From contig FZPE01000001.1 in the NCBI GenBank assembly GCA_900188465.1, forward strand, positions 124,001-188,000: 64,000 nucleotides of DNA, given 5' to 3'. Positions within the stretch are counted from its first letter, which is position 1; every line of letters starts with the position of its first letter. Source of the DNA: Micrococcales bacterium KH10. GTDB taxonomy: Bacteria; Actinomycetota; Actinomycetes; Actinomycetales; Cellulomonadaceae. Positions 55,089 to 63,741 of the stretch are shown here, in pieces. The notes under the pieces are model-generated. The model worked only from the letters and a program-made list of their open reading frames with translations, searched no databases and had not been told where the DNA came from. Position numbers and translations under genes: made by a program.

Positions 55089-56488
55089 CCATCCCCGCGT
55101 GGCCGCCGACACGTTACACCCCACCGCTACCCTCCTCCGGCGGTGGGGTTGTTTCGCTGTTCGACAAGTACGCCAATGCGTTCGACATCGCTTGGCCGCA
55201 AGCATTCGGTTACACCCTCGAAGACTGGCAGGTCGAACTACTCCGGGCAATTACTGAACTCAAGCCGGACGGTCGGCTCCGGTTCCGGCAAGTCCTGGTG
55301 TCGCTAGGACGGCAGAACGGCAAAACAGAAATCGCCGCAGCGCTCGGGTTGCTGTTCATGCTTTGGAAGGCCGCACCACTCGTAGTAGGCATTGCTTCCA
55401 GTGCAGACCAAGCCCGATTGGTTTACGACCGTGCAATGGCCGTCATTGGCCGGAATCCAGCACTGAAGAAGCGGTTTGATCGGCTCACCGACACCCGTGG
55501 AATCGGGACGGTCACGGGCGGCAAGTGGACCTTGAAAGCGTCCAAGTCTGCGGCCCTTCAGGGCCTCCCGATTGACCTAGCGGTGGTTGACGAAGTTCAC
55601 CTTGTTAAGGCCCCACTCTGGGCTGACCTCCTAAACGGGACGGGCGATAGGCCGAACTGTATGGTCTGTGGAATTACGACCGCTGGCGACGATTCTTCTG
55701 AACTCCTGAAGCGCTTGTACGACGTTGAAGCGGACTCATTCGGCACTTTTATATGGGAAGCCCCAGAAGCGCGGGTGCCCGAAGATGACGCAACCCTTGG
55801 CGAATACCTCCTAGCGGCGAACCCTGCCTTAGCGTGCGGACGGCGTGACCTCGAAACCGCCATTGCCGACTGCCGGACAATGCCAGATCGCGACGTAATC
55901 AGGTACCGGCTCAATAGGTTCATCGCCGGAACCGTGGACGCTTTCTTGCCGCTCGACAAATGGGCACCGTTGGCGGGCACCGTGGAGCACACCACACCCG
56001 TGGTATTCGCTGTGGACCGCTCCCCTGACTGGTCTGCCGCGACGGTTACAGCATCCTCGAAGGCTGACGACGGCTCGGTTGTGACTGAAGTAGTTGCCAG
56101 CCTCGTGAAGCCGTCCCTATCGGACCTCGTACGCGAATGTGAACGACTAGCCAAGTTCGGGCCGCGTGCGTTCGTGGTCGATGGGTACAGCCTCAAAGCG
56201 CTGGCGAACGAACTCAAACTCCGGGGCTTGCCTGTGGTCGTATCAAGCCTGGCCGAAATGACCGGCGCGTCGGCAAGGCTCTACGCCCTCGTAGCGTCGA
56301 AAAAACTGAAGCACGCGGGTGACCCGCTGCTGACGAGACAGTTGCCGATGACGCGCCGGAAGAACGTTGGCGAGCAATTCAGAATCTCGCGGGCCGATAG
56401 TGCATCGGAAATTGACGCGGTAATTTCAACTGCCTTGGGTGTGTATTTCGCGGAAACGTTACCGGAGCAAACCATTCAATTGTTCTAA
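55085..56488 (+). CDS. terL: Terminase large subunit
   Basis: This is the packaging motor, 467 residues. The N-terminal ATPase has Walker A VSLGRQNGKTEIAAAL (about residues 73-88), Walker B DLAVVDEVHLV, and the coupling motif CGITTAGDDSS. The C-terminal RNase-H-like nuclease shows the metal Asp residues in VVFAVDRSPDWSA, RAFVVDGYS and SASEIDAVISTALG. The type is the HK97/lambda-like P27 group common in actinophages. It starts at GTG 55085. The gap to the portal gene is 36 bp. Confidence 0.93.
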   Translation: MTIPAWPPTRYTPPLPSSGGGVVSLFDKYANAFDIAWPQAFGYTLEDWQVELLRAITELKPDGRLRFRQVLVSLGRQNGKTEIAAALGLLFMLWKAAPLVVGIASSADQARLVYDRAMAVIGRNPALKKRFDRLTDTRGIGTVTGGKWTLKASKSAALQGLPIDLAVVDEVHLVKAPLWADLLNGTGDRPNCMVCGITTAGDDSSELLKRLYDVEADSFGTFIWEAPEARVPEDDATLGEYLLAANPALACGRRDLETAIADCRTMPDRDVIRYRLNRFIAGTVDAFLPLDKWAPLAGTVEHTTPVVFAVDRSPDWSAATVTASSKADDGSVVTEVVASLVKPSLSDLVRECERLAKFGPRAFVVDGYSLKALANELKLRGLPVVVSSLAEMTGASARLYALVASKKLKHAGDPLLTRQLPMTRRKNVGEQFRISRADSASEIDAVISTALGVYFAETLPEQTIQLF

Positions 56489-56524
56489 AACGTTGGAATC
56501 AAGCCAGTTCCGATATATAAGTAT

Positions 56525-57568
56525 ATGGGAATTGCAAACTGGTTTAGGCGTGCCGAAACAACGCCACCAACAGGTGTGACACCGCCGCCCCGTTCGGGCG
56601 TTTCGGTGCTCACTGCCGACCGGGCGATGGGCTTGTCTGCTGTTTACCGTGCCGTCTCAATCTGGGCCACCGCAACGTCGCAGTTGACGCTCGATGTCTG
56701 GCGCGGTGGTGAGCGAATCGACACCCCAGCGGTTGTTCGCCAACCCGATTTAATGCAATCGCTTTCGGCGTTCTTGGAAGAAACTACAACTTCGCTCGCG
56801 GCACTTGGTAATGCCTACTGGTGGCTCCACAAGGATGACCGCAACGTTGTGCGGACTATCACCGTTTTGGACCCCCTGCTGTGTGAGCCTGTCGAAGCCG
56901 ACGGCACTTTGCGTTACCGCGACAAGGTGTTGAAGCCTGGTGAGTTCCACCACCTGAAGTTGCTTCGTGTTCCTGGTCATATCAAGGGATTGGGGCCTAT
57001 TCAGGCCGCACGTGCCGAACTCAACGGTGCATTGGATTTGCAAGACTACGCAAGCGGCTGGTTCCAGCGCGGCGACGTACCACCGGGCTTACTAAGTTCC
57101 GACCAACACCTTAATGGCGAACAGGCCGAAGCGTACAAGCAACGCTGGTACGAAGACCGCGAAGGTGTCAAGGTTCTCGGTTCCGGCCTCGACTTCAAAC
57201 CGCTGCTGCTGTCACCTGAAGATGCCCAATGGTTGGAAGCGCAGAAGTTCAGCGTCACCCAGATCGCTCGGCTGTTCGGCGTTCCCGCACACCTGTTGTT
57301 GGCGGCGGTGGACGGCTCAAACCTCACATATTCGAACATCCAGCAGGCGGACACCGCGTTCATCCGCTGGACGCTTGCGAAGCCGCTTCGTGAAATCGAA
57401 GAAGCCTTTACATCTGTTCTCCCACGCGGGCAGGTAGCACGGTTCAACATTGACGCATTCTTGCGGCCTGACACCGCTACTAGATATTCCGCACACAAAA
57501 CTGCTATCGAAGCCGGATTTATGACCGTTGAAGAAGTCCGCGAAATCGAAGGACTGCCTAATCTATGA
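56525..57568 (+). CDS. HK97-type portal protein
   Basis: The 347-residue protein forms the dodecameric portal for DNA entry. Typical segments are LTADRAMGLSAVYRAVSIWATATSQL, ALGNAYWW, GLGPIQAARAELNGALDLQDYASGWFQRGDVPPGLL, and FSVTQIARLFGVPAHLL. It overlaps the protease-capsid gene by 4 bp (ATGA). Confidence 0.93.
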   Translation: MGIANWFRRAETTPPTGVTPPPRSGVSVLTADRAMGLSAVYRAVSIWATATSQLTLDVWRGGERIDTPAVVRQPDLMQSLSAFLEETTTSLAALGNAYWWLHKDDRNVVRTITVLDPLLCEPVEADGTLRYRDKVLKPGEFHHLKLLRVPGHIKGLGPIQAARAELNGALDLQDYASGWFQRGDVPPGLLSSDQHLNGEQAEAYKQRWYEDREGVKVLGSGLDFKPLLLSPEDAQWLEAQKFSVTQIARLFGVPAHLLLAAVDGSNLTYSNIQQADTAFIRWTLAKPLREIEEAFTSVLPRGQVARFNIDAFLRPDTATRYSAHKTAIEAGFMTVEEVREIEGLPNL

Positions 57569-59082
57569 CCACTCAACTCGAAACCCGCGAATTCGAAATC
57601 CGCGAAGTCAACACCGATCAGCGCGAAGTTTCCGGCATCGCAGTGCCATACGACACCGTCACCCGCATTGGTGGGCGCTGGGGTTACGACGAAACCATTG
57701 CACGCGGCGCTGTACAGGACTCCGATGACGCTCTTTTGTTCTGGCGACACGACGAACCCATCGGAAAAATCACCGCCCACGAGGACCGCGACGACGGCTG
57801 GCATATCACCGCGAAAATCTCCGAAACCGAACGCGGCAATGAGGCTTACACCCTGCTACGTGACGGAGTGATCGACAAGTTTTCGGTTGGTTTCGAGTCT
57901 CGCGAACACCTTGAAGATTCCGAAACCGGAGCCATTACCCGCACTGCAATTCGCGTGCGTGAGGTCTCCCTCGTTCCCTTCCCCGCATACAACGACGCTG
58001 CCGTCTCCCAGGTGCGTCATAAAGAAGAAACCGCACCTGAAAAGGAAAACACCATGACTGACAAGAACCCTGAAATTACTGAAATCCGCGAGACGGTCGA
58101 AGACCTTGAACGGCAACTAGCCACCCTTGGCAACGAACGTAACGATGAGCCGACCATCGACACCCGTAGTGGTGGTGAGGTTTTAAAGGCTATCGCTGCT
58201 GGCGACGCTGACACGATCCGCGCCTATTCCGGCGGAACGACTGCCGACACCGTTGTCAAGAACGGTTGGGTGGGCGACCTTACCCGCCTGGTTGAAGCAG
58301 GCGCTGGCATCCGTGGACTATTCGCAACCGGAACGCTGCCTAGTGAAGGCAACTTCATCGAGTACGGCGTTCTCGACACCGACACCTCAGAGGTCTCAAA
58401 GCAAGACGACGAAGGCGATGATCTGGCATTTGGTAAGGTCTCGGTCACCACGGCAACCGCTCCGGTTGAAACCTTCGGTGGTTACACCTCCCTGACCCGC
58501 CAGGAAATTGAGCGGTCTTCGGTTGCGATCCTTGACACCGCCCTGCGTGGTCAGGCCATTGCATCTGGCAAGGCTTTGAATGCTGCTTTCCGTGCATTTT
58601 TCGCTGCTCAACGTGCCGCTCAGGTCACCGCTGACAACGTGGTTGAAATCCCCGAGACCCCGGACTACATGGACTGGCTTGACGCTGTTGTCGATGCCGC
58701 TGAGAAGTACGACGACCTGGGTTTGACCCTCGACGCACTTGTCGTTTCCAAGGACATTTTCAAGGCGTTCAACCGGTTCGAAGGTGCTGACGGTCGCCCA
58801 CTGTTCACCGTCTCAGGAACGGGTGCTAACACGGTTGGCTCGCTCGATGTCAAGGGCCTTAAGGGCGACATCGCGAACATCCCAGTGGTGCCGAACCTCA
58901 AGCAGGCTGCCAGCGGCGCTACGTTCGTGAACTCCCTGGCGTTGCGTTCCTACAACTCGGGCGCAGTCCAGTTGCAGGACGAGAACATCATCAACCTGTC
59001 CAAGGACTTCAGCACCTACTACTACAGCGCACTTGCGGCAGAGATTCCGGCAGCAATCATCCCTGTGGTTGAGGCGGCCTAA
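57565..59082 (+). CDS. Fused prohead protease and major capsid protein
   Basis: One 505-residue frame covers two usual genes. Residues 1 to about 150 are an HK97-family (S78) prohead protease with His62 in LLFWRHDEPIGKI and Ser107 in DKFSVGFES, then REVSLVPFPAYNDA. A charged helical scaffold or delta region follows (about 155-200, ITEIRETVEDLERQLATLG). Residues about 205-505 are an HK97-fold capsid protein (GGYTSLTRQEIERSSV; LDALVVSKDIFKAFNRF; IPVVPNL). An in-frame ATG at 58054 (residue 164) is preceded by AAAAGG at 7-8 bp and could give a separate 342-residue capsid precursor. Confidence 0.88.
   Translation: MTTQLETREFEIREVNTDQREVSGIAVPYDTVTRIGGRWGYDETIARGAVQDSDDALLFWRHDEPIGKITAHEDRDDGWHITAKISETERGNEAYTLLRDGVIDKFSVGFESREHLEDSETGAITRTAIRVREVSLVPFPAYNDAAVSQVRHKEETAPEKENTMTDKNPEITEIRETVEDLERQLATLGNERNDEPTIDTRSGGEVLKAIAAGDADTIRAYSGGTTADTVVKNGWVGDLTRLVEAGAGIRGLFATGTLPSEGNFIEYGVLDTDTSEVSKQDDEGDDLAFGKVSVTTATAPVETFGGYTSLTRQEIERSSVAILDTALRGQAIASGKALNAAFRAFFAAQRAAQVTADNVVEIPETPDYMDWLDAVVDAAEKYDDLGLTLDALVVSKDIFKAFNRFEGADGRPLFTVSGTGANTVGSLDVKGLKGDIANIPVVPNLKQAASGATFVNSLALRSYNSGAVQLQDENIINLSKDFSTYYYSALAAEIPAAIIPVVEAA
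58054..59082 (+). CDS. Possible internal-start product: major capsid precursor alone
   Basis: ATG 58054 lies in frame inside the protease-capsid gene, after AAAAGGAAAACACC, which contains a good ribosome site. Translation from it would give scaffold region plus capsid (342 residues) without protease. Capsid is needed in far larger amounts than protease, so such a start makes sense. This is inferred from sequence only. Confidence 0.5.
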   Translation: MTDKNPEITEIRETVEDLERQLATLGNERNDEPTIDTRSGGEVLKAIAAGDADTIRAYSGGTTADTVVKNGWVGDLTRLVEAGAGIRGLFATGTLPSEGNFIEYGVLDTDTSEVSKQDDEGDDLAFGKVSVTTATAPVETFGGYTSLTRQEIERSSVAILDTALRGQAIASGKALNAAFRAFFAAQRAAQVTADNVVEIPETPDYMDWLDAVVDAAEKYDDLGLTLDALVVSKDIFKAFNRFEGADGRPLFTVSGTGANTVGSLDVKGLKGDIANIPVVPNLKQAASGATFVNSLALRSYNSGAVQLQDENIINLSKDFSTYYYSALAAEIPAAIIPVVEAA

Positions 59083-59084
59083 CT

Positions 59085-59390
59085 TTGGCTGTTTCTGCTG
59101 CTGACGTGCTGACATACGCGGGCGCGGGGTCTTCGGACCTCGCGGTCGCTGAGTCGGTGCTGCCCGTGGCGGTCGCCCTGGTTACCACTCATCTTGGTGC
59201 GGCTGAACCGCCTGAAACAGTGCGTGACCGCGCCGTGCTGGAAGTCGCTAGCGAACTGTTCCACCGCCGCAACGCACCGCAGGGCATCAGCCAGTTCGGA
59301 GCCCCTGACGGCTCCGTGGTGCGGGTGGCTCGTGACCCGATGGTCGCCGCTTACCCACTGTTAGCCCCGTGGGTGGTGGGTCTCGCATGA
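59085..59390 (+). CDS. Phage head-tail connector (gp6-like)
   Basis: The 101-residue, mainly helical protein (VSAADVLTYAGAGSSDLAVAESVLPVAVALVTTHLG; VRDRAVLEVASELFHRRNAPQGISQF) resembles small head-tail adaptors after capsid genes in HK97-like phages. The only start with conserved length is TTG 59085, with GAGG about 10 bp upstream. It overlaps the next gene by 4 bp (ATGA). Confidence 0.7.
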   Translation: MAVSAADVLTYAGAGSSDLAVAESVLPVAVALVTTHLGAAEPPETVRDRAVLEVASELFHRRNAPQGISQFGAPDGSVVRVARDPMVAAYPLLAPWVVGLA

Positions 59391-59755
59391 GTGTTCTCAA
59401 CGATATTCGCACTGGCATCGTGCAGGCACTTGAAGCCGCTGGAATCCAAGCATTCGACCACCTGCCCGAACGGCTCAACCCACCCGTGGCTGTGTTGGTT
59501 CCAGGTTCGCCATACCTCGAAGCCGGTGACGTTTTCGGCACACACAAAGTGCGTTACACCGTAGCCCTGGTGGCTGGGAACGCCACGAACGACATGGCGA
59601 CCAAGGCACTCGACGAACTGATCGAAACCGCCGTCACCGCCCTGTGGGATACCGCTGACCTGGAACGTGCTGGCGACGTTTACACCTACCAAGCAAACAA
59701 CGGGCAGTACCTGGCCGTTGACCTCGAAATTTCCGACGTAATAAGGATCAAATAA
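59387..59755 (+). CDS. Putative tail terminator/neck protein
   Basis: The 122-residue protein (SVLNDIRTGIVQALEAAGIQAFDHLPERLNPPVAVLVPGSPYL...VALVAGNATNDMATKALDELIETAVTAL) has the alpha/beta pattern and position of tail-terminator proteins that cap the tail tube. ATG 59387 overlaps the previous stop (ATGA). The frame could start 18 bp earlier, but that has no support. Function is inferred from order between connector and major tail protein. Confidence 0.6.
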   Translation: MSVLNDIRTGIVQALEAAGIQAFDHLPERLNPPVAVLVPGSPYLEAGDVFGTHKVRYTVALVAGNATNDMATKALDELIETAVTALWDTADLERAGDVYTYQANNGQYLAVDLEISDVIRIK

Positions 59756-59757
59756 AC

Positions 59758-60177
59758 ATGGCTGGATCAACACGCATTAAGGGTAAGCAACTTTCCCTGA
59801 AAATCGGCACAAACGAGTTTTTTGCCGACACCACCGCATGCACCATCGAGAACGAGGAAGCGGACAGTGATGTGGTCACCTTCGCTGACGCTGCCGCAGG
59901 TGGCGGGCGTAAATACCTGCTGAAAATCACCGGCATCCAGTCCACCGATGAAGACTCGTTGTGGTCTTATATTTGGGACAACTCGGGCACTGACGTTGCG
60001 TTCACTTACGCCCCGCACGCGAACGCCACGGCATCAACCGACCAGCCGCATTTTGTTGGAACTGTGACGGTTGGCCCCAAGCCCACTATTGGTGGCGAAG
60101 CCGGTACGGACTCCACGTTCACGTTCGAAACCGAGTGGGAAATCGTCGGCGAACCCACTATCGACCGTGGCAACTGA
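59758..60177 (+). CDS. Major tail (tube) protein
   Basis: The 139-residue, beta-rich protein (AGSTRIKGKQLSLKIGTNEFFADTTACTIENEEADSDVVTFADAA...FTFETEWEIVGEPTIDRGN) has the pattern of siphovirus tail-tube proteins and sits where they usually are, before the chaperone and tape measure genes. It starts 3 bp after the preceding stop. The gp10-like gene start overlaps its end by 11 bp. Confidence 0.75.
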   Translation: MAGSTRIKGKQLSLKIGTNEFFADTTACTIENEEADSDVVTFADAAAGGGRKYLLKITGIQSTDEDSLWSYIWDNSGTDVAFTYAPHANATASTDQPHFVGTVTVGPKPTIGGEAGTDSTFTFETEWEIVGEPTIDRGN

Positions 60178-60562
60178 TTTCGACGTTGCGGCCGGTGACG
60201 TGCGCCTGCGTGTCACCGGCCTGCGTAAAACCCTGCGTGCCCTCGAAGCCGCAGGTGCCGATGCGGAAGACCTCAAGGGTTTAATGCACCGCATCGGTAT
60301 GACCGTGGTTGCTGACGCGAAAGGCCGTGTGCCTGTCAAAACCGGGCGGCTGCGTGACTCCATTAGGGCCGGTCGCGGCAAAACAAAGTCCGTGGTTTAC
60401 GCGGGCGGTAGGCGTGCCCTGTACGCCCCATATGTCCACTACGGAATTGACCAGCCCAAGGTGCCCTACCTCGCGGATGCGATAGCCGCGAAACGGGCCA
60501 CCATCCTTCAGCAACTCGACGACGGAATCGCCGCGTTGCTGGTGAAAAACGACCTGAAGTAA
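60167..60562 (+). CDS. HK97 gp10-like neck/tail completion protein
   Basis: The 131-residue protein has family segments LRKTLRALEAAGADAEDLKGLMHRIGMTVVADAKGRVPVKTGRLRDSIR and YAPYVHYGIDQPKVPYLADAI, as in HK97 gp10. GTG 60167 is used; the longer frame would run 96 bp into the tail tube gene. It follows the tube gene here, whereas in HK97-like order it usually precedes it, a small rearrangement. Confidence 0.8.
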   Translation: MATDFDVAAGDVRLRVTGLRKTLRALEAAGADAEDLKGLMHRIGMTVVADAKGRVPVKTGRLRDSIRAGRGKTKSVVYAGGRRALYAPYVHYGIDQPKVPYLADAIAAKRATILQQLDDGIAALLVKNDLK

Positions 60563-60585
60563 ACCCCCTCGAAAGGCGAGAAAAC

Positions 60586-60858
60586 ATGTTCGACGTAAGC
60601 AAACTCACCCTCGGTGAAATCGGCAAGGTTGAGTCCCTGGCCAACGTTTCGATTGACTCCATTGGCTCTGACGGTGCCCCCAAGGGCCTGTTGCTGGCTG
60701 CTCTGGTTTTCGTGAAGCAAAAGCGCGAGAACCCCACCTACACCTGGAACGAAGCCTGCGAACTCGATATGGCCACGGCCCTGGAAACACTCGGTTTCAA
60801 CGATGAACCGGAGCCGGAGCCGGAGGGTGAAGCGCCGGATTTTACCGGGAACGACTAG
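60586..60858 (+). CDS. Tail assembly chaperone, upstream (G) part
   Basis: The 90-residue protein (VSKLTLGEIGKVESLANVSIDSIGSDGAPKGLLLAALVFVKQKRENPTYTWNEACEL) is of the G type seen before the tape measure gene, with an acidic Glu/Pro tail. The ribosome site GAAAGG lies 9-10 bp before ATG 60586. A second frame follows in -1 phase (see the next entry); most long-tailed phages join the two by programmed frameshift. Confidence 0.8.
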   Translation: MFDVSKLTLGEIGKVESLANVSIDSIGSDGAPKGLLLAALVFVKQKRENPTYTWNEACELDMATALETLGFNDEPEPEPEGEAPDFTGND

Positions 60859-60971
60859 AAGAAATGGCCCAGTTCTGTGTGCATCTCCATTGGAAACCTG
60901 CGGACTACTGGGCCATGACCCTTGGCGAGCGTAACGCGATTATCGAGGCCTGGACTAAGGCCAACAAGTGA
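60831..60971 (+). CDS. Tail assembly chaperone, downstream (T) part in -1 frame
   Basis: The -1 frame relative to the chaperone is open from 60831 to the TGA at 60969, reading AGFYRERLEEMAQFCVHLHW and then a W-rich end, DYWAMTLGERNAIIEAWTKANK. The upstream stop is TAG 60856. A TTTT run at 60840-60843 (Phe codon TTT preceded by T) would allow tRNA-Phe to slip back one base. Separate translation from ATG 60864 (35 residues) is an alternative. Confidence 0.6.
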   Translation, partial: SAGFYRERLEEMAQFCVHLHWKPADYWAMTLGERNAIIEAWTKANK

Positions 60972-61026
60972 CCTGCGGCCCCTGGATGCCTCGCCCATCT
61001 GGGGGCCGTTGTTTTATCGAAAGTAG

Positions 61027-63741
61027 GTGCCCGTGGCCGGTCAAACGGTGAAGGTGTCCGTCCTCGCAGACACTAAAAACTTCAAGCGCTCAATGGCCGG
61101 TTTGGGCAACTCCCAAAGCGGCTTGCAACGCCTCGGCAACGGTTTCAAACGTCTTGGCAACATGGCCAAGACCGGCACCAAGGTCATTGCAGGCATGGCC
61201 GCAGCCACAACCCTGCTGGCCCTCAAAGGCGGTTTCGAACGTGCCCTGAAGATCGAAGACGCTGAAGCCAAACTGAAGGGCTTGGGCTATTCGACCAAGG
61301 CTGTTCAAAAGGTGATGGATTCAGCCCTGAAGGCTGTGCAAGGCACTGCGTTCGGGATGGATGAGGCCGCCACCACCGCCGCGACCGCAATGGCCGCAGG
61401 TGTCAAGAACGGCCAAGACCTCACCAAGTACCTGACCCTTGTTGGTGACGCTGCCACCATCGCTGGTACGGACATGTCAGAGATGGGTGCTGTCTTCAAC
61501 AAGGTTCAAGCAAACGGTCGGATGATGACCGACAACCTGAACCAGTTGCAGGACCGTGGTCTGCCGGTGCTGTCCTGGCTGTCGGAGCACTACAAAGTGT
61601 CCACGGCTGAAATGTCGAAAATGGTCAGTTCCGGCAAGGTCGATTCTGAGACCTTCCGCAAGATCATGGCTAAGAACATTGGTGGTGCTGCCCAGGAATC
61701 CGGGAACACCACCCGTGGCAGTTTCAAGAACATGCAAGCCGCACTCTCGCGTGCTGGGCAAAAGTTCCTCACTGGTGTGTTCCCGTTGTTCAAAACCGGC
61801 CTACAGGGTTTGACCGGGCTGCTTGACAAGGTAGGCCCGTTCGCTGAAAAAGCCGGTGCTGCCCTGTCTGGTTGGTTCACCACGAAAGCACTTCCCGCAC
61901 TTCAGCAATTCGGGAATTGGATCACCACTGTGGGTGTGCCTGCATTGCAGCAATTCGGTGGTTGGCTCCAAACCAACGTAGTGCCGGTGGTCCAGCAACT
62001 CGCAGAACTCTTCATCACCCGTGTGGTGCCAGCGTTACAGCAATTCGGTCAGTTCATCGTGACCCAAGTGCTGCCAGTGCTTCAGTCCCTTGGCGCATGG
62101 ATCGTCGGCACGTTGGTGCCGATTGTGGCCCGGTTGGTTCAAACGGTCGCAAGCCGGTTAATGCCGGTGTTTAACGCGCTGATTCCGGTGCTACAAAAAA
62201 TCTGGGCGAAGTTCTCCCAATGGCTGCCCACGATCCAAAAAGTCATCACCGTGGTGGCTAAGGTCATTGCCGCCGTCGTGAAGTTCGCAGCCGCGATCCT
62301 TGGCACGGTCCTGCCCCCGATCATCCGGTTTGCTGGGTTCCTTGCTGGCAAACTCATCGACGGCATTGGCACGGCCATTAATTGGGTCGGCAAAATTATT
62401 GGCTGGATTGGCAAGTTCGCTTCCAAAATCGGTGACGGCATCACCGCTGTGAGCAACTTCGCCAACCGCGTCGGAGAAAAAATAGGCGAAGCGATCCAGT
62501 GGTTCAAAGACCTGCCAGGCAAGGTGAAAAGCGCCTTCAGTGGTGCGGGCCAATGGCTAGTCGAATCAGGTAAGAACGTTGTGCAGGGCTTACTTAACGG
62601 CATCGGCTCGCTCGCCTCGACCATTGGTAACTGGTTCCTCGACAAGGTTCCTTCCTGGATTAAGACACCTTTCAAAAAGGCGCTCGGTATTCACAGCCCG
62701 TCGAAGGTGTTCGAAGGCTACGGCAACAACATCATTCAAGGTCTTGTCAAGGGCTTGCATGGTTCGCGCGACCGGGCGAAAACTGCGATCACGAACATTG
62801 CCAACAAGATCAAGGACACCAAAGGGCTGGCCGGAAAATCCGGTCTGGTCAAGTGGGTTGAGAAACAGGGCAAAACCCTGGTGGCTGCCATTGCGAAGCA
62901 GGAAAAGAACGCCGAACGGCTCAAAAAAGCCCAAGAAAAACTAGCGAACATCCGCGCCGAAAAGAAGGCGTTGCAAGACCAGATCGCTTCGAGTCTGGCA
63001 GGTGAACTCGACCTGAGTTCAATCCTAGCCAAGGACGAGTCCGGCCAGATCATCAAGGGCGGCACCACGTTCAAAGCTGTGGCTGGTCTGGTGGCTTCCA
63101 TGAAGGCTAAGGCTCGCACGTTCAAAACCAAAATGGACGCACTGATTAAGGCCGGTTTCCCTGCTGCCTTTGTGCAGATGGTTGCCGGTTACGGGCTGGA
63201 TGCTGGTATCGAAATCGCTGGTGCGTTGCTCTCTGGCTCTGCAACGGAACGCCAGGCACTGATCGCGGACTACTCGGCGTTCAACTCCTACACCAACGGT
63301 GCAGGCAAAGCACTGGCCGGGCAGATGTATGACGCAGGGATTCAGGCACAAAAGGGAATCGTTAAGGGCCTGTCGAAGAAGGACAAGAAACTCGAAAAAG
63401 CCGCTGACACCATCGCGGACCGCATCACCAAACAGGTCAAAAAGAAACTTGGCATTAAGTCCCCTTCACGGGTGTTCACCGTGCTTGGTAAGTACACCGT
63501 GCAGGGCCTCGCGAAGGGCCTCGAAGCGGTCAAACCCATCGACACGGCCATGCGCAAAGTCTCCACAGCGGTCACCGGCGGCTACCAAGGAACGCTCACC
63601 ACACCCACCAACCGCACCGCTGTGGGCAACACCTACCAAATCACCGTCAACGCTGCCGCAGCCTCACCCGCTGACGTGGGCCGCGAAATCGTCAAGGCGA
63701 TTAAAGCCCATGAGCGTGTCTCAGGAAAGGCGTTCGCATGA
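61027..63741 (+). CDS. Tail tape measure protein
   Basis: The 904-residue protein sets tail length; at about 1.5 angstroms per residue it suggests a tail near 130 nm. The N-terminal part has VSVLADTKNFKRSMAGLG and helical segments with DMSEMGAVFNKVQANGRMMTDNLNQLQDRGLPVLSWL, typical of the family. Residues 289-393 form seven 15-residue repeats with the pattern (L/V)P(A/V)(L/V)QQ(F/L)G. Hydrophobic helices follow, and two copies of SPSKVFEGYG/SPSRVFTVLG-type motifs flank a charged coiled-coil (about 620-660). The start is GTG 61027 or GTG 61033; the second is better spaced from AGG. Its stop overlaps the next start (ATGA). Confidence 0.92.
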   Translation: MPVAGQTVKVSVLADTKNFKRSMAGLGNSQSGLQRLGNGFKRLGNMAKTGTKVIAGMAAATTLLALKGGFERALKIEDAEAKLKGLGYSTKAVQKVMDSALKAVQGTAFGMDEAATTAATAMAAGVKNGQDLTKYLTLVGDAATIAGTDMSEMGAVFNKVQANGRMMTDNLNQLQDRGLPVLSWLSEHYKVSTAEMSKMVSSGKVDSETFRKIMAKNIGGAAQESGNTTRGSFKNMQAALSRAGQKFLTGVFPLFKTGLQGLTGLLDKVGPFAEKAGAALSGWFTTKALPALQQFGNWITTVGVPALQQFGGWLQTNVVPVVQQLAELFITRVVPALQQFGQFIVTQVLPVLQSLGAWIVGTLVPIVARLVQTVASRLMPVFNALIPVLQKIWAKFSQWLPTIQKVITVVAKVIAAVVKFAAAILGTVLPPIIRFAGFLAGKLIDGIGTAINWVGKIIGWIGKFASKIGDGITAVSNFANRVGEKIGEAIQWFKDLPGKVKSAFSGAGQWLVESGKNVVQGLLNGIGSLASTIGNWFLDKVPSWIKTPFKKALGIHSPSKVFEGYGNNIIQGLVKGLHGSRDRAKTAITNIANKIKDTKGLAGKSGLVKWVEKQGKTLVAAIAKQEKNAERLKKAQEKLANIRAEKKALQDQIASSLAGELDLSSILAKDESGQIIKGGTTFKAVAGLVASMKAKARTFKTKMDALIKAGFPAAFVQMVAGYGLDAGIEIAGALLSGSATERQALIADYSAFNSYTNGAGKALAGQMYDAGIQAQKGIVKGLSKKDKKLEKAADTIADRITKQVKKKLGIKSPSRVFTVLGKYTVQGLAKGLEAVKPIDTAMRKVSTAVTGGYQGTLTTPTNRTAVGNTYQITVNAAAASPADVGREIVKAIKAHERVSGKAFA
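61891..62205 (+). repeat. Seven tandem 45-bp (15-residue) repeats in the tape measure gene
   Basis: Units begin LPALQQFGNWITTVG, VPALQQFGGWLQTNV, VPVVQQLAELFITRV, VPALQQFGQFIVTQV, LPVLQSLGAWIVGTL, VPIVARLVQTVASRL and MPVFNALIPVLQKIW. Each is exactly 15 residues; DNA identity is partial, so the repeats are old or under protein-level selection. Confidence 0.8.
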
